Notes: generated by a model from the letters alone, not told the origin. DNA of 64,000 bases from an uncultured Bacteroidota bacterium (GCA_902618245.1 CACMZR010000003.1:1-64000); one strand, 5' to 3'; numbered from the stretch's first letter, positions 35,415 to 43,575 are shown. A program made the numbers and translations.

Positions 35415-36080
35415 ATGGCACAATATTCAAGAATACAAGTAATTAACAAAATGATGGAATTAAGGATGGTTCCCTTATTTTATAATTCTGATTTCCAAGT
35501 TGCAAAAAATATTTTACAAGCTTGTTACAATGGTGGTGCTCGTTTGATAGAATTTACAAATAGAGGTGATTTTGCAATAGAAGTTTTTTCTAAACTGATA
35601 AAATTTGCTTCTAAAGAGTTACCAGGGATGATTGTCGGAATAGGTTCTGTAACTGACTCGGCAGCAGCTTCTCAGTATATGCTTCTAGGGGCTAACTTTG
35701 TAGTAACCCCTGTTTTAAGAGAAGATATTGCAATTGTATGTAATCGAAGAAAAGTTCTTTGGATTCCAGGTTGTGGCTCACTTTCTGAAATCGCCAAGGC
35801 TGAAGAAATGGGATGTGAACTTATAAAACTTTTTCCTGGCAATGTATATGGTCCAGATTTTATAAAATCTGTCAAAGCCCCACAGCCATGGAGCTCTATT
35901 ATGCCGACAGGAGGAGTTTCAATTGAGCAATCCAATCTATTGGGATGGTTTAAGGCTGGTGCTGATTGTGTCGGATTAGGCTCCAAATTAATATCCAAGG
36001 AAATATTAACCAATCAGGACTTTAAAAAACTAGAGAAAAATGTTTTAGACACCCTTCAATTTATTAAAAAAATAAAGTAA
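35415..36080 (+). CDS. eda: 2-keto-3-deoxy-6-phosphogluconate aldolase
   Basis: The protein has 221 residues, a normal length. Glu46 in RLIEFTNRG and Lys138 in LIKLFPG, the Schiff-base residue, are in the expected places, and WIPGCGSLSEIAKAEEMG precedes it. It cleaves KDPG to pyruvate and glyceraldehyde 3-phosphate. The gene is 9 bases downstream of kdgK and ends the operon; a terminator follows at 36132. Confidence 0.92.
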   Translation: MAQYSRIQVINKMMELRMVPLFYNSDFQVAKNILQACYNGGARLIEFTNRGDFAIEVFSKLIKFASKELPGMIVGIGSVTDSAAASQYMLLGANFVVTPVLREDIAIVCNRRKVLWIPGCGSLSEIAKAEEMGCELIKLFPGNVYGPDFIKSVKAPQPWSSIMPTGGVSIEQSNLLGWFKAGADCVGLGSKLISKEILTNQDFKKLEKNVLDTLQFIKKIK

Positions 36081-36131
36081 TTATTTAATTTTGTTTGAAA
36101 ATAAATTTTTTAAAGCCCTGTAAACCAATAA

Positions 36132-36157
36132 AAAACCCCTCACTTATGAGGGGTTTT
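36132..36157. terminator. Bidirectional rho-independent terminator
   Basis: An 11-base-pair perfect stem (AAAACCCCTCA with TGAGGGGTTTT) with loop CTTA. Both strands have runs of T after the stem, so it can end both the eda operon and the leftward NTF2-like gene. Confidence 0.88.
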
Positions 36158-36178
36158 ATGAAAATTCTTATTAAGAAA

Positions 36179-36685
36179 TTATTCCGCTTTTTTCATTGCA
36201 GCAGCCATAACACCCGAAGCATCAAAATAATCTTGTGCTATGTGTATTTGTCCTTTACCATTAAAATCAAATGAGTGGTAGGCATTTGTTTTAATAACAT
36301 TACCGGTCATCGTATTTTTTGCAGTCCAAACCCCATAGGTCCTAACACTGCCATTTAAAACTCCCAGAGAATCAGTTCCTGGCAACCATACGTTGGCTTC
36401 GTATGTAATATCATCAAAATTATCCATCCAAGCTTTGGTATTAGCTATAAACCCATCATATTTGACTGGACTTGCACCGTGAAAAGGTGGATAATGAGTA
36501 ATTCCTGGACATATAAGAGGTTTTTGGGCCTCCATATCTTCAGTTTTAAAAAGCTCAAAAAACTTTTGAGCTGTGGCAAGATTCTTTGCATAAAGAGCAC
36601 TGGTGTCTGGAGTTGAGTTTCCAGCCTTTTGATCACATGAAGCGAATGCAAAAACAGTTGCTATTAATAAGGTTATTTTTTTCAT
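36179..36685 (-). CDS. NTF2/SnoaL-like lipoprotein, function unknown
   Basis: The protein has 168 residues with a lipoprotein signal to Cys17 (FAFASC). The mature part, LATAQKFFELFKTEDMEAQKPL, AWMDNFDDITYEANVWLPG and NAYHSFDFNGKGQI, has the helix-strand pattern of the SnoaL/NTF2-like fold, a binding pocket used by many small enzymes and binders. No catalytic residues can be assigned. It lies between the uronate genes, convergent with eda and in the same orientation as the SDR. Confidence 0.72.
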   Translation of the reverse strand: MKKITLLIATVFAFASCDQKAGNSTPDTSALYAKNLATAQKFFELFKTEDMEAQKPLICPGITHYPPFHGASPVKYDGFIANTKAWMDNFDDITYEANVWLPGTDSLGVLNGSVRTYGVWTAKNTMTGNVIKTNAYHSFDFNGKGQIHIAQDYFDASGVMAAAMKKAE

Positions 36686-36759
36686 AATTAAAAAGCTTTT
36701 AAATTTTAGTAATTGAAAATAGTATTTTTTTTAATTGATTCCTAAATAAAAAAATCTAC

Positions 36760-37545
36760 TCACAATGATTTCAAAAATCCTCCATCTATAGGAATATTAA
36801 TTCCAGTAATGTAATCTGACTTTTCTGAGGCTAAAAAACAAACTAAATTTGCGTATTCCTCTGGATTTCCAAAACGTTTCATAGGAATAGTATCTTTAAT
36901 TTTATCCTCAATCTTTGATATATTTATTCCAAGTTTTTTAGCTTTTTTGGAATTTAATTGCTTTAATCTCTCAGTATTAAAGTAACCAGTTAGAACATTA
37001 TTTATAGTTATATTAAATTTTGCTATGTCGACTGAAAGAGTTTTAGACCAAGTCACTAGTGCAGAACGCAGACTGTTAGACAGTACGAGGTAATTTAATG
37101 GTTCTTTTACAGAAATTGAAGCTACATTAATAATTCTTCCCCATTTTTTATCTTTCATATTTGTTAATGCTAATAGACTAGTTTTAACAGCACATTTAAA
37201 TAGAAGATCAAAAGCTGATTGATAATCATCAATAGACTTTTCCAAGGCACTTCCTCCTTCGGGCCCTTGAGTATTATTAACAAGAATATCAATATGATTT
37301 GTTTCAAAAAAGTATTTTATTGATTTCGAGAAAAGGTTGTAATTCGAAAAATCAACTTCTAAAAATTTATGTTTTTGGTTTCTAGATGTATCTAATTCAT
37401 TAACAACTTTCTCAAGCTTTGATTTATTTCTTGCCATTATGCATACACTAGCACCTGATGCAGCAAGCCTTGTAGCAATAGCCTTACCTATACCGTCAGT
37501 ACTTCCACCAACTAATGCGAATTTTCCCGTCAAATCAATTTCCAT
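36760..37545 (-). CDS. SDR family oxidoreductase lacking the usual Tyr-Lys pair
   Basis: The protein has 261 residues. The NAD(P) loop is GGSTDGIG (residues 13-20) and the DILVNNTQGPEGG segment replaces NNAG. At the active site NVASISVKEPLNYLVLSNS follows the Ser, and Leu153 and Asn157 stand where YxxxK is expected. This resembles the beta-ketoacyl-reductase-like SDR subgroup that does not keep the catalytic tetrad. Context (3-base gap after the KdgF-like cupin, close to kdgK and eda) suggests a role in DEH or keto-sugar reduction, but the chemistry is uncertain. Confidence 0.83.
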   Translation of the reverse strand: MEIDLTGKFALVGGSTDGIGKAIATRLAASGASVCIMARNKSKLEKVVNELDTSRNQKHKFLEVDFSNYNLFSKSIKYFFETNHIDILVNNTQGPEGGSALEKSIDDYQSAFDLLFKCAVKTSLLALTNMKDKKWGRIINVASISVKEPLNYLVLSNSLRSALVTWSKTLSVDIAKFNITINNVLTGYFNTERLKQLNSKKAKKLGINISKIEDKIKDTIPMKRFGNPEEYANLVCFLASEKSDYITGINIPIDGGFLKSL

Positions 37546-37548
37546 AAG

Positions 37549-37860
37549 CTACTTATATTCATCTCGGGTAGGGCTAAAAACATCCATTAGAAGACATTGA
37601 GTTAACGCTTTACCAGAATGTTTACAATTTGAGGGAACATAAACAATATCACCAGCGCTATATACTTTTGTGATACCTTTAAGTTTAAATTCAAATTCTC
37701 CCTTTTGAACATACATAATTTGTTCATGTGGATGTTGGTGTTCAGGAACTGTGGCCCCTTTTTTGACTGTCCAAAATGCCCATGTTATTTGGTTACCGTG
37801 AACCATTTTTCCATGAAAACCAGGCATTAACTCTTTACTAGTAAGAGATTTGAGATTCAT
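37549..37860 (-). CDS. KdgF-like cupin
   Basis: The protein has 103 residues of the cupin fold. Metal ligands are visible in PEHQHPHEQIMYVQKGEFEF (two His, one His and Glu region) and in PSNCKHSG. The end, LMDVFSPTRDEY, resembles KdgF proteins, which end in a DVFTPxRxDF-like sequence. KdgF converts the unsaturated uronate released by alginate or pectin lyases to the linear keto form. The SDR follows after 3 bases. The assignment is based on the C-terminal motif and context, without an alignment. Confidence 0.72.
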   Translation of the reverse strand: MNLKSLTSKELMPGFHGKMVHGNQITWAFWTVKKGATVPEHQHPHEQIMYVQKGEFEFKLKGITKVYSAGDIVYVPSNCKHSGKALTQCLLMDVFSPTRDEYK

Positions 37861-37949
37861 TTTAGTTAAAGCTAAAAATTTATAATAGCATAATATACAA
37901 AATTATGTAGCTAAAATCTAGCGATGCTTAATCTTGCTATATTTGCCAA

Positions 37950-38405
37950 TTACATTTTCACGTATACATCACCGTCTTTAATAAACTCAGTAAAATCAGA
38001 GTTGAATCTGAGTATTTCGATATTAGTTCTAGATTCTATGGATCTTTCCGAAAGATCCACAGGAGAACATGTTATATAGTTATTAATAAATTGATATGTC
38101 TGTTGAGGTGCTAAAAGATCTGTGGATAGATTTGACCAGTCAAATCCAGTTTCAGAACGTAAGTAGCAAGGGTCGTCATATGATGCTTCATCTCCTGGAG
38201 CTTCAGAAATTTCTCTTTCACTAAAGACTGCTGTTCCAGTTCCATCATTATTAAATGTAAAGATTATTGATGCGTACCAAAACTGATCGTTTATTGTTGT
38301 CGTAATTCTAAACTGCCATTTCCCAATAATAGGGTCTTCAACTAATTCATTCTTTGTACAACCGATGAGACTTATAAAAATGAGTAATAAAAAAAGTTTT
38401 TTCAA
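37950..38405 (-). CDS. Lipocalin-like lipoprotein, function unknown
   Basis: The protein has 151 residues with a lipoprotein signal to Cys16 (LIGC). DPIIGKWQFRITTTIND and TFNNDGTGTAVFSE fit the lipocalin-like pattern of small Bacteroidota lipoproteins. A Cys pair (PCYLRSE and ITCSP) could form a disulfide. It is separate from the SDR-cupin pair by about 90 bases and I see no clue to the ligand. Confidence 0.65.
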   Translation of the reverse strand: MKKLFLLLIFISLIGCTKNELVEDPIIGKWQFRITTTINDQFWYASIIFTFNNDGTGTAVFSEREISEAPGDEASYDDPCYLRSETGFDWSNLSTDLLAPQQTYQFINNYITCSPVDLSERSIESRTNIEILRFNSDFTEFIKDGDVYVKM

Positions 38406-38604
38406 AGTATTTTTTTAGCTATCTACAAGAAAGAAAATAAAGATGTATATAAATTAAAATATTAAATATAAACCTTAAACAATTAATGTCACAAATAAAA
38501 GCAATTATTATGGGTAAATAAATTTTTGAATATAATTAAAGCTAATAAAGATATAATTCTACACTATTGAAAATATGAAAGTTTGGCTTCGAGCTTAGTT
38601 ATCA

Positions 38605-38630
38605 TTAGGGATGCGGAGTCGCATCCCTAA
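38605..38630. other. Perfect 11-bp hairpin without U tract
   Basis: TTAGGGATGCG and CGCATCCCTAA pair perfectly with loop GAGT. It is the most GC-rich spot in about 200 bases. It lies 11 bases beyond the 3' end of tRNA-Arg on the minus strand, so it may end or protect that transcript. Neither strand shows a U run after it, so a standard terminator is doubtful. Confidence 0.75.
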
Positions 38631-38641
38631 TATTTAGATTG

Positions 38642-38715
38642 TGACCTCGGCAGGATTCAAACCTGCAACCTCTTGAGCCGTAATCAAGTGCACTATTCAG
38701 TTATGCTACGAGGCC
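38642..38715 (-). tRNA. tRNA-Arg (anticodon ACG)
   Basis: On the minus strand the acceptor GGCCTCG pairs with CGAGGTC (one G-T wobble), the anticodon stem CTTGA/TCAAG encloses TTACGGC (anticodon ACG), and the T arm is GCAGG TTTGAAT CCTGC. The discriminator is A. The A at position 34 would need TadA deamination to inosine. No CCA is encoded. Confidence 0.93.
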
Positions 38716-38894
38716 ATTAAATAAAGTTTTATACTTTATTGTGAAATACTATTAAGTTTTTAAAATATTCTACCAAATATAAACATAAGTATGATTTACA
38801 AAAATATTCCTAAACGATTATAGAATTATAATTTCCTTTTTATAAAAAAAATAAAAAGTTCAAAAAGTTAAATGTAAATTGCAGCTGTTTTTAT

Positions 38895-39830
38895 ATGGAA
38901 TTCTTAGCAATTATATTGGGTTTATTCTTTCTCATTAAAGGGGGAGAATTTCTTTTTAATGGCTCATTATCAGCCTCAATAAAATTGCAAATTCCTAGGT
39001 TCATTGTTGGATTGACCATAGTTTCTTTTGCTACTTCAGCACCTGAATTAGTTGTTAGTGTCCAATCTGCAGTAAAAGGATTTCCCGATTTAGCCCTTGG
39101 AAATATTGTAGGTTCAAATGTTGCTAACCTTGCTCTAGTTCTAGGTATAGTAGCGATCATTACACCAATAAAAATTGAAAAAGTATTTTATAAGTATGAT
39201 TGGCCGATTATGATTGTTGTCACGTTGTTGTTTTATTTTTTGATAAAAACAAATGACAACCTATCTCGAATTGAAGGTGTAATTTTTATAATATTTCTTA
39301 TGGCCTACTTAATTTTTTTAGTATTCTATCAAAAAAGTAGAATAACTCAAGATGAGTTTTTTGATGATGATAAAGCAACTAGTTATGTCAAAATATTTTA
39401 TTTGGTTGTGGCTGGTGGTTTTTTATTATGGCTTGGATCGGAAGTTTTAATAAAAGGGGCTGTGAGTTTGGCATCTAAACTAGGTGTTAGTGAAAGAATT
39501 GTTAGTGTATCTATAATTGCTTTTGGCACAAGTATTCCAGAGTTATCTACTTCTATTATTGCCATAATAAACAAAGAGCATAATATTTCCGTTGGAAATC
39601 TTATTGGTTCAAATATTTTTGATATGATTGGTGTTATCGGTATAACAAGTATACTATCACCTATTTATATATCAGACAAAGGATTGATCAACAGTGATCT
39701 AGTTTGGATGGTATCTTTAGCATTTTTGATTTTACCACTGGTTTTTTTTCCAAACAAAATGAAGTTTGGCAGATCAGAGGGTATAATACTAATAGTATTT
39801 TACGTATTTTTTATAAGTAGATTATTTTAA
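38895..39830 (+). CDS. Calcium/sodium antiporter, CaCA (YrbG-like) family
   Basis: The protein has 311 residues with about ten membrane segments. The two alpha repeats are clear: FATSAPELVVSVQSA with GNIVGSNVANL in the first half, and FGTSIPELSTSIIAI with GNLIGSNIFDM in the second. Each has the acidic Glu of the ion pathway. It exchanges cations across the inner membrane. A terminator follows the stop directly. Confidence 0.92.
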   Translation: MEFLAIILGLFFLIKGGEFLFNGSLSASIKLQIPRFIVGLTIVSFATSAPELVVSVQSAVKGFPDLALGNIVGSNVANLALVLGIVAIITPIKIEKVFYKYDWPIMIVVTLLFYFLIKTNDNLSRIEGVIFIIFLMAYLIFLVFYQKSRITQDEFFDDDKATSYVKIFYLVVAGGFLLWLGSEVLIKGAVSLASKLGVSERIVSVSIIAFGTSIPELSTSIIAIINKEHNISVGNLIGSNIFDMIGVIGITSILSPIYISDKGLINSDLVWMVSLAFLILPLVFFPNKMKFGRSEGIILIVFYVFFISRLF

Positions 39831-39858
39831 AAAAACCCTCCGTTTACAGAGGGTTTTT
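39831..39858. terminator. Bidirectional rho-independent terminator
   Basis: A 10-base-pair stem (AAAAACCCTC with GAGGGTTTTT) and 8-base loop, flanked by T runs in both directions. It separates the antiporter gene from glnA, whose stop begins at 39861. Confidence 0.88.
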
Positions 39859-39860
39859 TT

Positions 39861-40862
39861 TTAAGCAGATTTTACGGTTTTTATAATACGAGCCGCAATT
39901 TTGTAGGGATCACCATTTGAAGCAGGTCTTCTGTCTTCTAGCCACCCTTTCCATCCGTTTTCAACGGTCATAATTGGTATTCTTATTGATGCTCCACGAT
40001 CAGAAACACCATAACTAAATTGATCAATTGATTGTGTTTCGTGTTCCCCAGTTAAACGCTGGTCGTTAAAAGCTCCATAAACGTCTATGTGTTCTTTCAC
40101 AACAGGTCTGAAAGCTTCACAAATTTTGTCATATGTTTCTTTCGATCCACAAGTTCTCAGAGTGTTGTTTGAAAAATTCGCGTGCATTCCTGAACCGTTC
40201 CAATCTGTTGCACCAAGAGGCTTAGGGTGGTATTCTATTGCTAAGCCATAATTCTCAGCTGTCCTCTCTAATAAATATCTTGCAACCCACATTTCATCTC
40301 CAGCTTGTTTTGCTCCTTTAGCAAAAGTTTGGAATTCCCATTGGCCTGCAGCTACTTCAGCATTAGTACCTTCAACATTTATTCCTGCTTCAAGACAAAT
40401 ATCTAAATGCTCATCCATAATATCTCTTCCAAAAGCATTTTTTCCTCCGACAGAACAATAGAATTGTCCTTGTGGTGTTTGATCTTTAGGAAAGCCTAGC
40501 GGTAGATTTGTTTCTGGATCCCACAAGAAATATTCTTGTTCAAAACCGAACCAGAAATCGTTATCATCGTCATCTATCGTAGCTCTACCATTTGATTCAT
40601 GTGGACTTCCATCTGCGTTTAACACTTCAGTCATAACAAGAAAAGCATTTTTTCTAACTGGATCAGGGTAACATGCAACAGGCTTAAGAAGGCAATCAGA
40701 TGAACCTCCTTCAGCTTGTCGAGTTGAACTGCCATCAAATGACCACATAGGGCAGTCTTTTAATTTACCACCAAAATCGTCAACTACTTTTGTTTTACTT
40801 CTAAGATTAGCAGTAGGTAAATATCCGTCTAACCAGATATATTCTAATTTTGTTTTGCTCAT
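39861..40862 (-). CDS. glnA: Glutamine synthetase, type II-like
   Basis: The protein has 333 residues, the size of GSII rather than bacterial GSI (about 470). It has EYIWLDGY, PMWSFDGSSTRQAEG, FWFGFEQEYFL, QFYCSVGG, NVEGTNAEVAAGQWEFQ (the catalytic Glu region), WNGSGMHANFSN and ITGEHETQS-like LTGEHETQSI and RGASIRIP. It makes glutamine from glutamate, ammonium and ATP in the cytoplasm. It is convergent with the antiporter gene and divergent from purM. AmtB and PII are 8 to 9 kb away. Confidence 0.95.
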   Translation of the reverse strand: MSKTKLEYIWLDGYLPTANLRSKTKVVDDFGGKLKDCPMWSFDGSSTRQAEGGSSDCLLKPVACYPDPVRKNAFLVMTEVLNADGSPHESNGRATIDDDDNDFWFGFEQEYFLWDPETNLPLGFPKDQTPQGQFYCSVGGKNAFGRDIMDEHLDICLEAGINVEGTNAEVAAGQWEFQTFAKGAKQAGDEMWVARYLLERTAENYGLAIEYHPKPLGATDWNGSGMHANFSNNTLRTCGSKETYDKICEAFRPVVKEHIDVYGAFNDQRLTGEHETQSIDQFSYGVSDRGASIRIPIMTVENGWKGWLEDRRPASNGDPYKIAARIIKTVKSA

Positions 40863-41198
40863 AATTTTAAATTTTAACCTAAAATAACTTATTCTTTTTA
40901 GCTCAATAAAAATTATTATACAAAGAAGTTAACAATGTTTAATTTTTATTAACCCACCATTTTTTTTATCAAAAAATTTAATAATTATCATTCTTATTTA
41001 TAAAACACAGAAAAAAATTTAAAAACAATAACATATAAAATAATCTAACTTATAGGGTTGAAGTAGTAAATTGAGAAATACCCATATAGATTTTTAAATT
41101 GATTAACATTGAAAATTTTTGTTTCAGATTATAGTGATAAAAATGAAACTTAGTACTATTTAATATCTAAACAAAACTTATTTTTGTAAAAAATTTCT
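40863..41198. other. Intergenic region between glnA and purM
   Basis: 336 bases of very AT-rich DNA with A and T runs. Apart from a TAnnTTTG box near the purM end, I see no open frame, hairpin or RNA gene that I can support. It must hold the glnA promoter and the purM promoter, which would make it a good place for nitrogen control, but no operator was recognised. Confidence 0.5.
41179..41186 (+). promoter_or_regulatory. Candidate -7 box for purM
   Basis: TATTTTTG, an exact TAnnTTTG match, 12 bases before the ATG at 41199. No -33 TTTG at the usual spacing was seen. Confidence 0.4.
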
Positions 41199-42365
41199 AT
41201 GTCAAAGCGTTACATGCAAAGAGGTGTTTCAGCCCAAAAAGAAGATGTACATAATGCCATCAGGAATATAGATAAGGGACTCTATCCTAAATCATTTTGT
41301 AAAATTATACCCGACATACTTACTTCAAGTAAAGATCATGCCTTAGTAATGCATGCAGATGGAGCAGGTACAAAGTCTTCGTTAGCATATTTGTATTGGA
41401 AAGAAACAGGTGATATGTCTGTGTGGAAAGGTGTCGCTCAAGATGCTTTGATTATGAATATTGATGACCTACTTTGTGTTGGGGTGACAAAAAATATAAT
41501 GCTCTCCTCTACAATTGGAAGAAATAAAAATCTAATACCCAGTGAAGTTATTTCCGAAATTATCAATGGTACTGAAGAGTTAGTAAATGATCTTAGAAAT
41601 TTTGGAATTACAATTTTTACCACTGGTGGAGAAACTGCAGATGTTGGAGACTTAGTAAGAACAATAATTGTTGACTCCACAGTTGCTTCAAGAATTTCTA
41701 GAAATGAAATTATAGACAATTCAAATATTAAACCTGAATGTTTGATAGTAGGACTTTCATCTTTTGGTAAGTCAACTTATGAAAGCAAATACAATTCTGG
41801 AATAGGCAGCAACGGTCTTACTTCTGCAAGACATGATGTATTCACTAAAATATTAGCTAAAAAATATCCTGAAAGCTTTGATCCAAAAGTACCTGAAAAA
41901 TTAGTTTACTCAGGCTCACGTTTACTCACAGAAAAAATTGAAGGGTCAAAACTTGATATCGGAAGTCTTGTGCTATCACCTACACGAACTTACGCGCCTG
42001 TTATACAAAAAATATTTGAAGAAGTTTCAAGATCGTCAATATATGGGATGATACATTGTACAGGTGGTGCTCAAACTAAAATTTTACATTTTATAGATAA
42101 CCTGCACATTGTTAAAGACAATTTGTTTGAGCCACCAATAATTTTTGATTTGATACAAAAAGAGTCAGGAGCATCTCCTAAAGAAATGTATCAGGTTTTT
42201 AACATGGGACATCGTATGGAATTGTATGTAGAACCGTCAATTGCCGAGGATATAATAGAAATATCAAAAAGTTTTTCTGTTAATGCTCAAGTAATTGGAC
42301 ATGTAGAATCTTCAAAAAATAAAAAACTAACCTTAGAAACTGTTTATGGAACTATTACATACTAA
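41199..42365 (+). CDS. purM: Phosphoribosylformylglycinamidine cyclo-ligase
   Basis: The protein has 388 residues of the AIR synthase (PurM) type. YMQRGVSAQKEDVHNAI at the N-terminus, HADGAGTKSSLAYLYWKET, DALIMNIDDLLCVG, FTTGGETADVGD and the C-terminal VFNMGHRMELYVEP are typical, including the ATP-binding GAGTK. It forms the imidazole ring in purine synthesis. The next gene starts inside its 3' end (20-base overlap). Confidence 0.93.
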   Translation: MSKRYMQRGVSAQKEDVHNAIRNIDKGLYPKSFCKIIPDILTSSKDHALVMHADGAGTKSSLAYLYWKETGDMSVWKGVAQDALIMNIDDLLCVGVTKNIMLSSTIGRNKNLIPSEVISEIINGTEELVNDLRNFGITIFTTGGETADVGDLVRTIIVDSTVASRISRNEIIDNSNIKPECLIVGLSSFGKSTYESKYNSGIGSNGLTSARHDVFTKILAKKYPESFDPKVPEKLVYSGSRLLTEKIEGSKLDIGSLVLSPTRTYAPVIQKIFEEVSRSSIYGMIHCTGGAQTKILHFIDNLHIVKDNLFEPPIIFDLIQKESGASPKEMYQVFNMGHRMELYVEPSIAEDIIEISKSFSVNAQVIGHVESSKNKKLTLETVYGTITY

Positions 42366-42990
42366 TTTTAAGTTAAAATTTTTATTGTACAGTTTTTTAT
42401 TGTGGCCTACATTATCATTTAGTCAAGGAGAGGATTTATTTAATTCTCTTAGACAGGAAACTACCAAAGATGAATCATTGCTTCCAAATAGAATGATTTT
42501 TACACAAAGAGCACTCTGGGGTAATAATGGATTACTAAGGAAAGCAGGTGTTTTTCCATTAAATGTTGAGAAAAGGGAAAAAGAATTAAAACTTAGAAGA
42601 TCAATGCTTAAAATACATCAAATTATTGGTTATTTGACTTTAGCTGGGATGGTAACCCAGGGTTTTTTAGGAGGTAAACTATATAATAATTTGGAAAGTG
42701 GTGTCTACGATACTGATTTATATAACATTCACAGAACTGTTGGTAATTTAACATCAATTAGTTATTTCACTGGTGCTGGATTATCTTTATTTTCGCCTCC
42801 TCCTTTAATTAACAAAAAAAGTAAAGGTTTGAGTTCTATAAAAGCTCATAAATATCTTGCATCTGTCCATTTTTCAGCTATGTTAGCAACCAATATTTTT
42901 AAAAATAGAAATAGAAAAGTTCATAAAATATCAGCATATACAGCAGTAGGAAGTTTTGCTGCTGCAGTTTTAGTTTTTAATTTTAAGTAA
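42346..42990 (+). CDS. Membrane protein resembling cytochrome b561
   Basis: The protein has 214 residues: a signal peptide (LLWPTLSFSQ), a soluble stretch of about 60 residues, then four membrane segments. Conserved-looking histidines lie at the start or middle of these: KIHQIIGY, NIHRTVGN, KAHKYLASVHFS and KVHKISAY, suitable as haem ligands as in b561 proteins. The YceI gene follows with a one-base overlap. Haem binding is inferred, and homology to a named family is not certain. Confidence 0.65.
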   Translation: MELLHTNFKLKFLLYSFLLWPTLSFSQGEDLFNSLRQETTKDESLLPNRMIFTQRALWGNNGLLRKAGVFPLNVEKREKELKLRRSMLKIHQIIGYLTLAGMVTQGFLGGKLYNNLESGVYDTDLYNIHRTVGNLTSISYFTGAGLSLFSPPPLINKKSKGLSSIKAHKYLASVHFSAMLATNIFKNRNRKVHKISAYTAVGSFAAAVLVFNFK

Positions 42991-43532
42991 TGAGGTATAA
43001 TTTAATATTTACGTTTATAATTATTTTATCAAGACTTTCATATGGTCAAAGTGATCAGCTGAGGGTAAATGCAAATGAATCTTACATTAAGTATGAGGGA
43101 GATCATTTGCTGCATTCATGGGAAGGAACAAATGATAAAGTTAATGGTCTAGCTGTTTTAGATACTAATAGTAAGAGTATACAAAAACTAGCTATTCTTT
43201 TATATGTTAGGGATTTTGATAGTCAAAATTCAGGAAGGGACTCTCATGCTCTTGAGGTTTTGGAGGCACTTAAATACCCAGAAATTAAATTTTATTCTGA
43301 ATCCATAAAGATTGATAATGAAAATTTAATAATTAATGGGATTTTTGATTTTCATGGAAAGCAAATTAAAAAAACATTTTCAGCATCTTATAAAAATCAA
43401 GATTCCAAATGGATAATTTTTGGAGAATTTCAATTAACACCAACTGATTTTAACATTAATTTGCCTTCCTTTTTATCTATTAAAATGGAGGATCTACTTC
43501 AGATCAAATACAATATTGTGCTAGACAGTTGA
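42990..43532 (+). CDS. YceI family periplasmic protein
   Basis: The protein has 180 residues with a signal peptide ending near LSYGQ. NANESYIKYEGDHLLHSWEG, LYVRDFDSQNSGRDSHALEVLEALKYPEI and IINGIFDFHGKQIKKTF match the YceI lipocalin-like fold that binds polyisoprenoid molecules. E. coli has yceI next to a b561-type gene, as here. The ATG overlaps the upstream stop (TAATG). Confidence 0.88.
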   Translation: MRYNLIFTFIIILSRLSYGQSDQLRVNANESYIKYEGDHLLHSWEGTNDKVNGLAVLDTNSKSIQKLAILLYVRDFDSQNSGRDSHALEVLEALKYPEIKFYSESIKIDNENLIINGIFDFHGKQIKKTFSASYKNQDSKWIIFGEFQLTPTDFNINLPSFLSIKMEDLLQIKYNIVLDS

Positions 43533-43575
43533 TAACGTTTATAAATACTTTTACAATTTGTAAATTTGTAAAACA

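Noticed and set aside
36445-36651. Second open frame inside the NTF2-like lipoprotein gene
   Set aside because: It is a same-strand frame-shifted shadow with no signal or family resemblance.
38891-39160. Open frame on the minus strand inside the antiporter gene
   Set aside because: It is a shadow of the CaCA gene, whose two alpha repeats are unmistakable.
43536-43575. TAAATTTG before prfA as a promoter
   Set aside because: It is an exact -7 match but would place the start of transcription at the ATG itself, so it was not listed.
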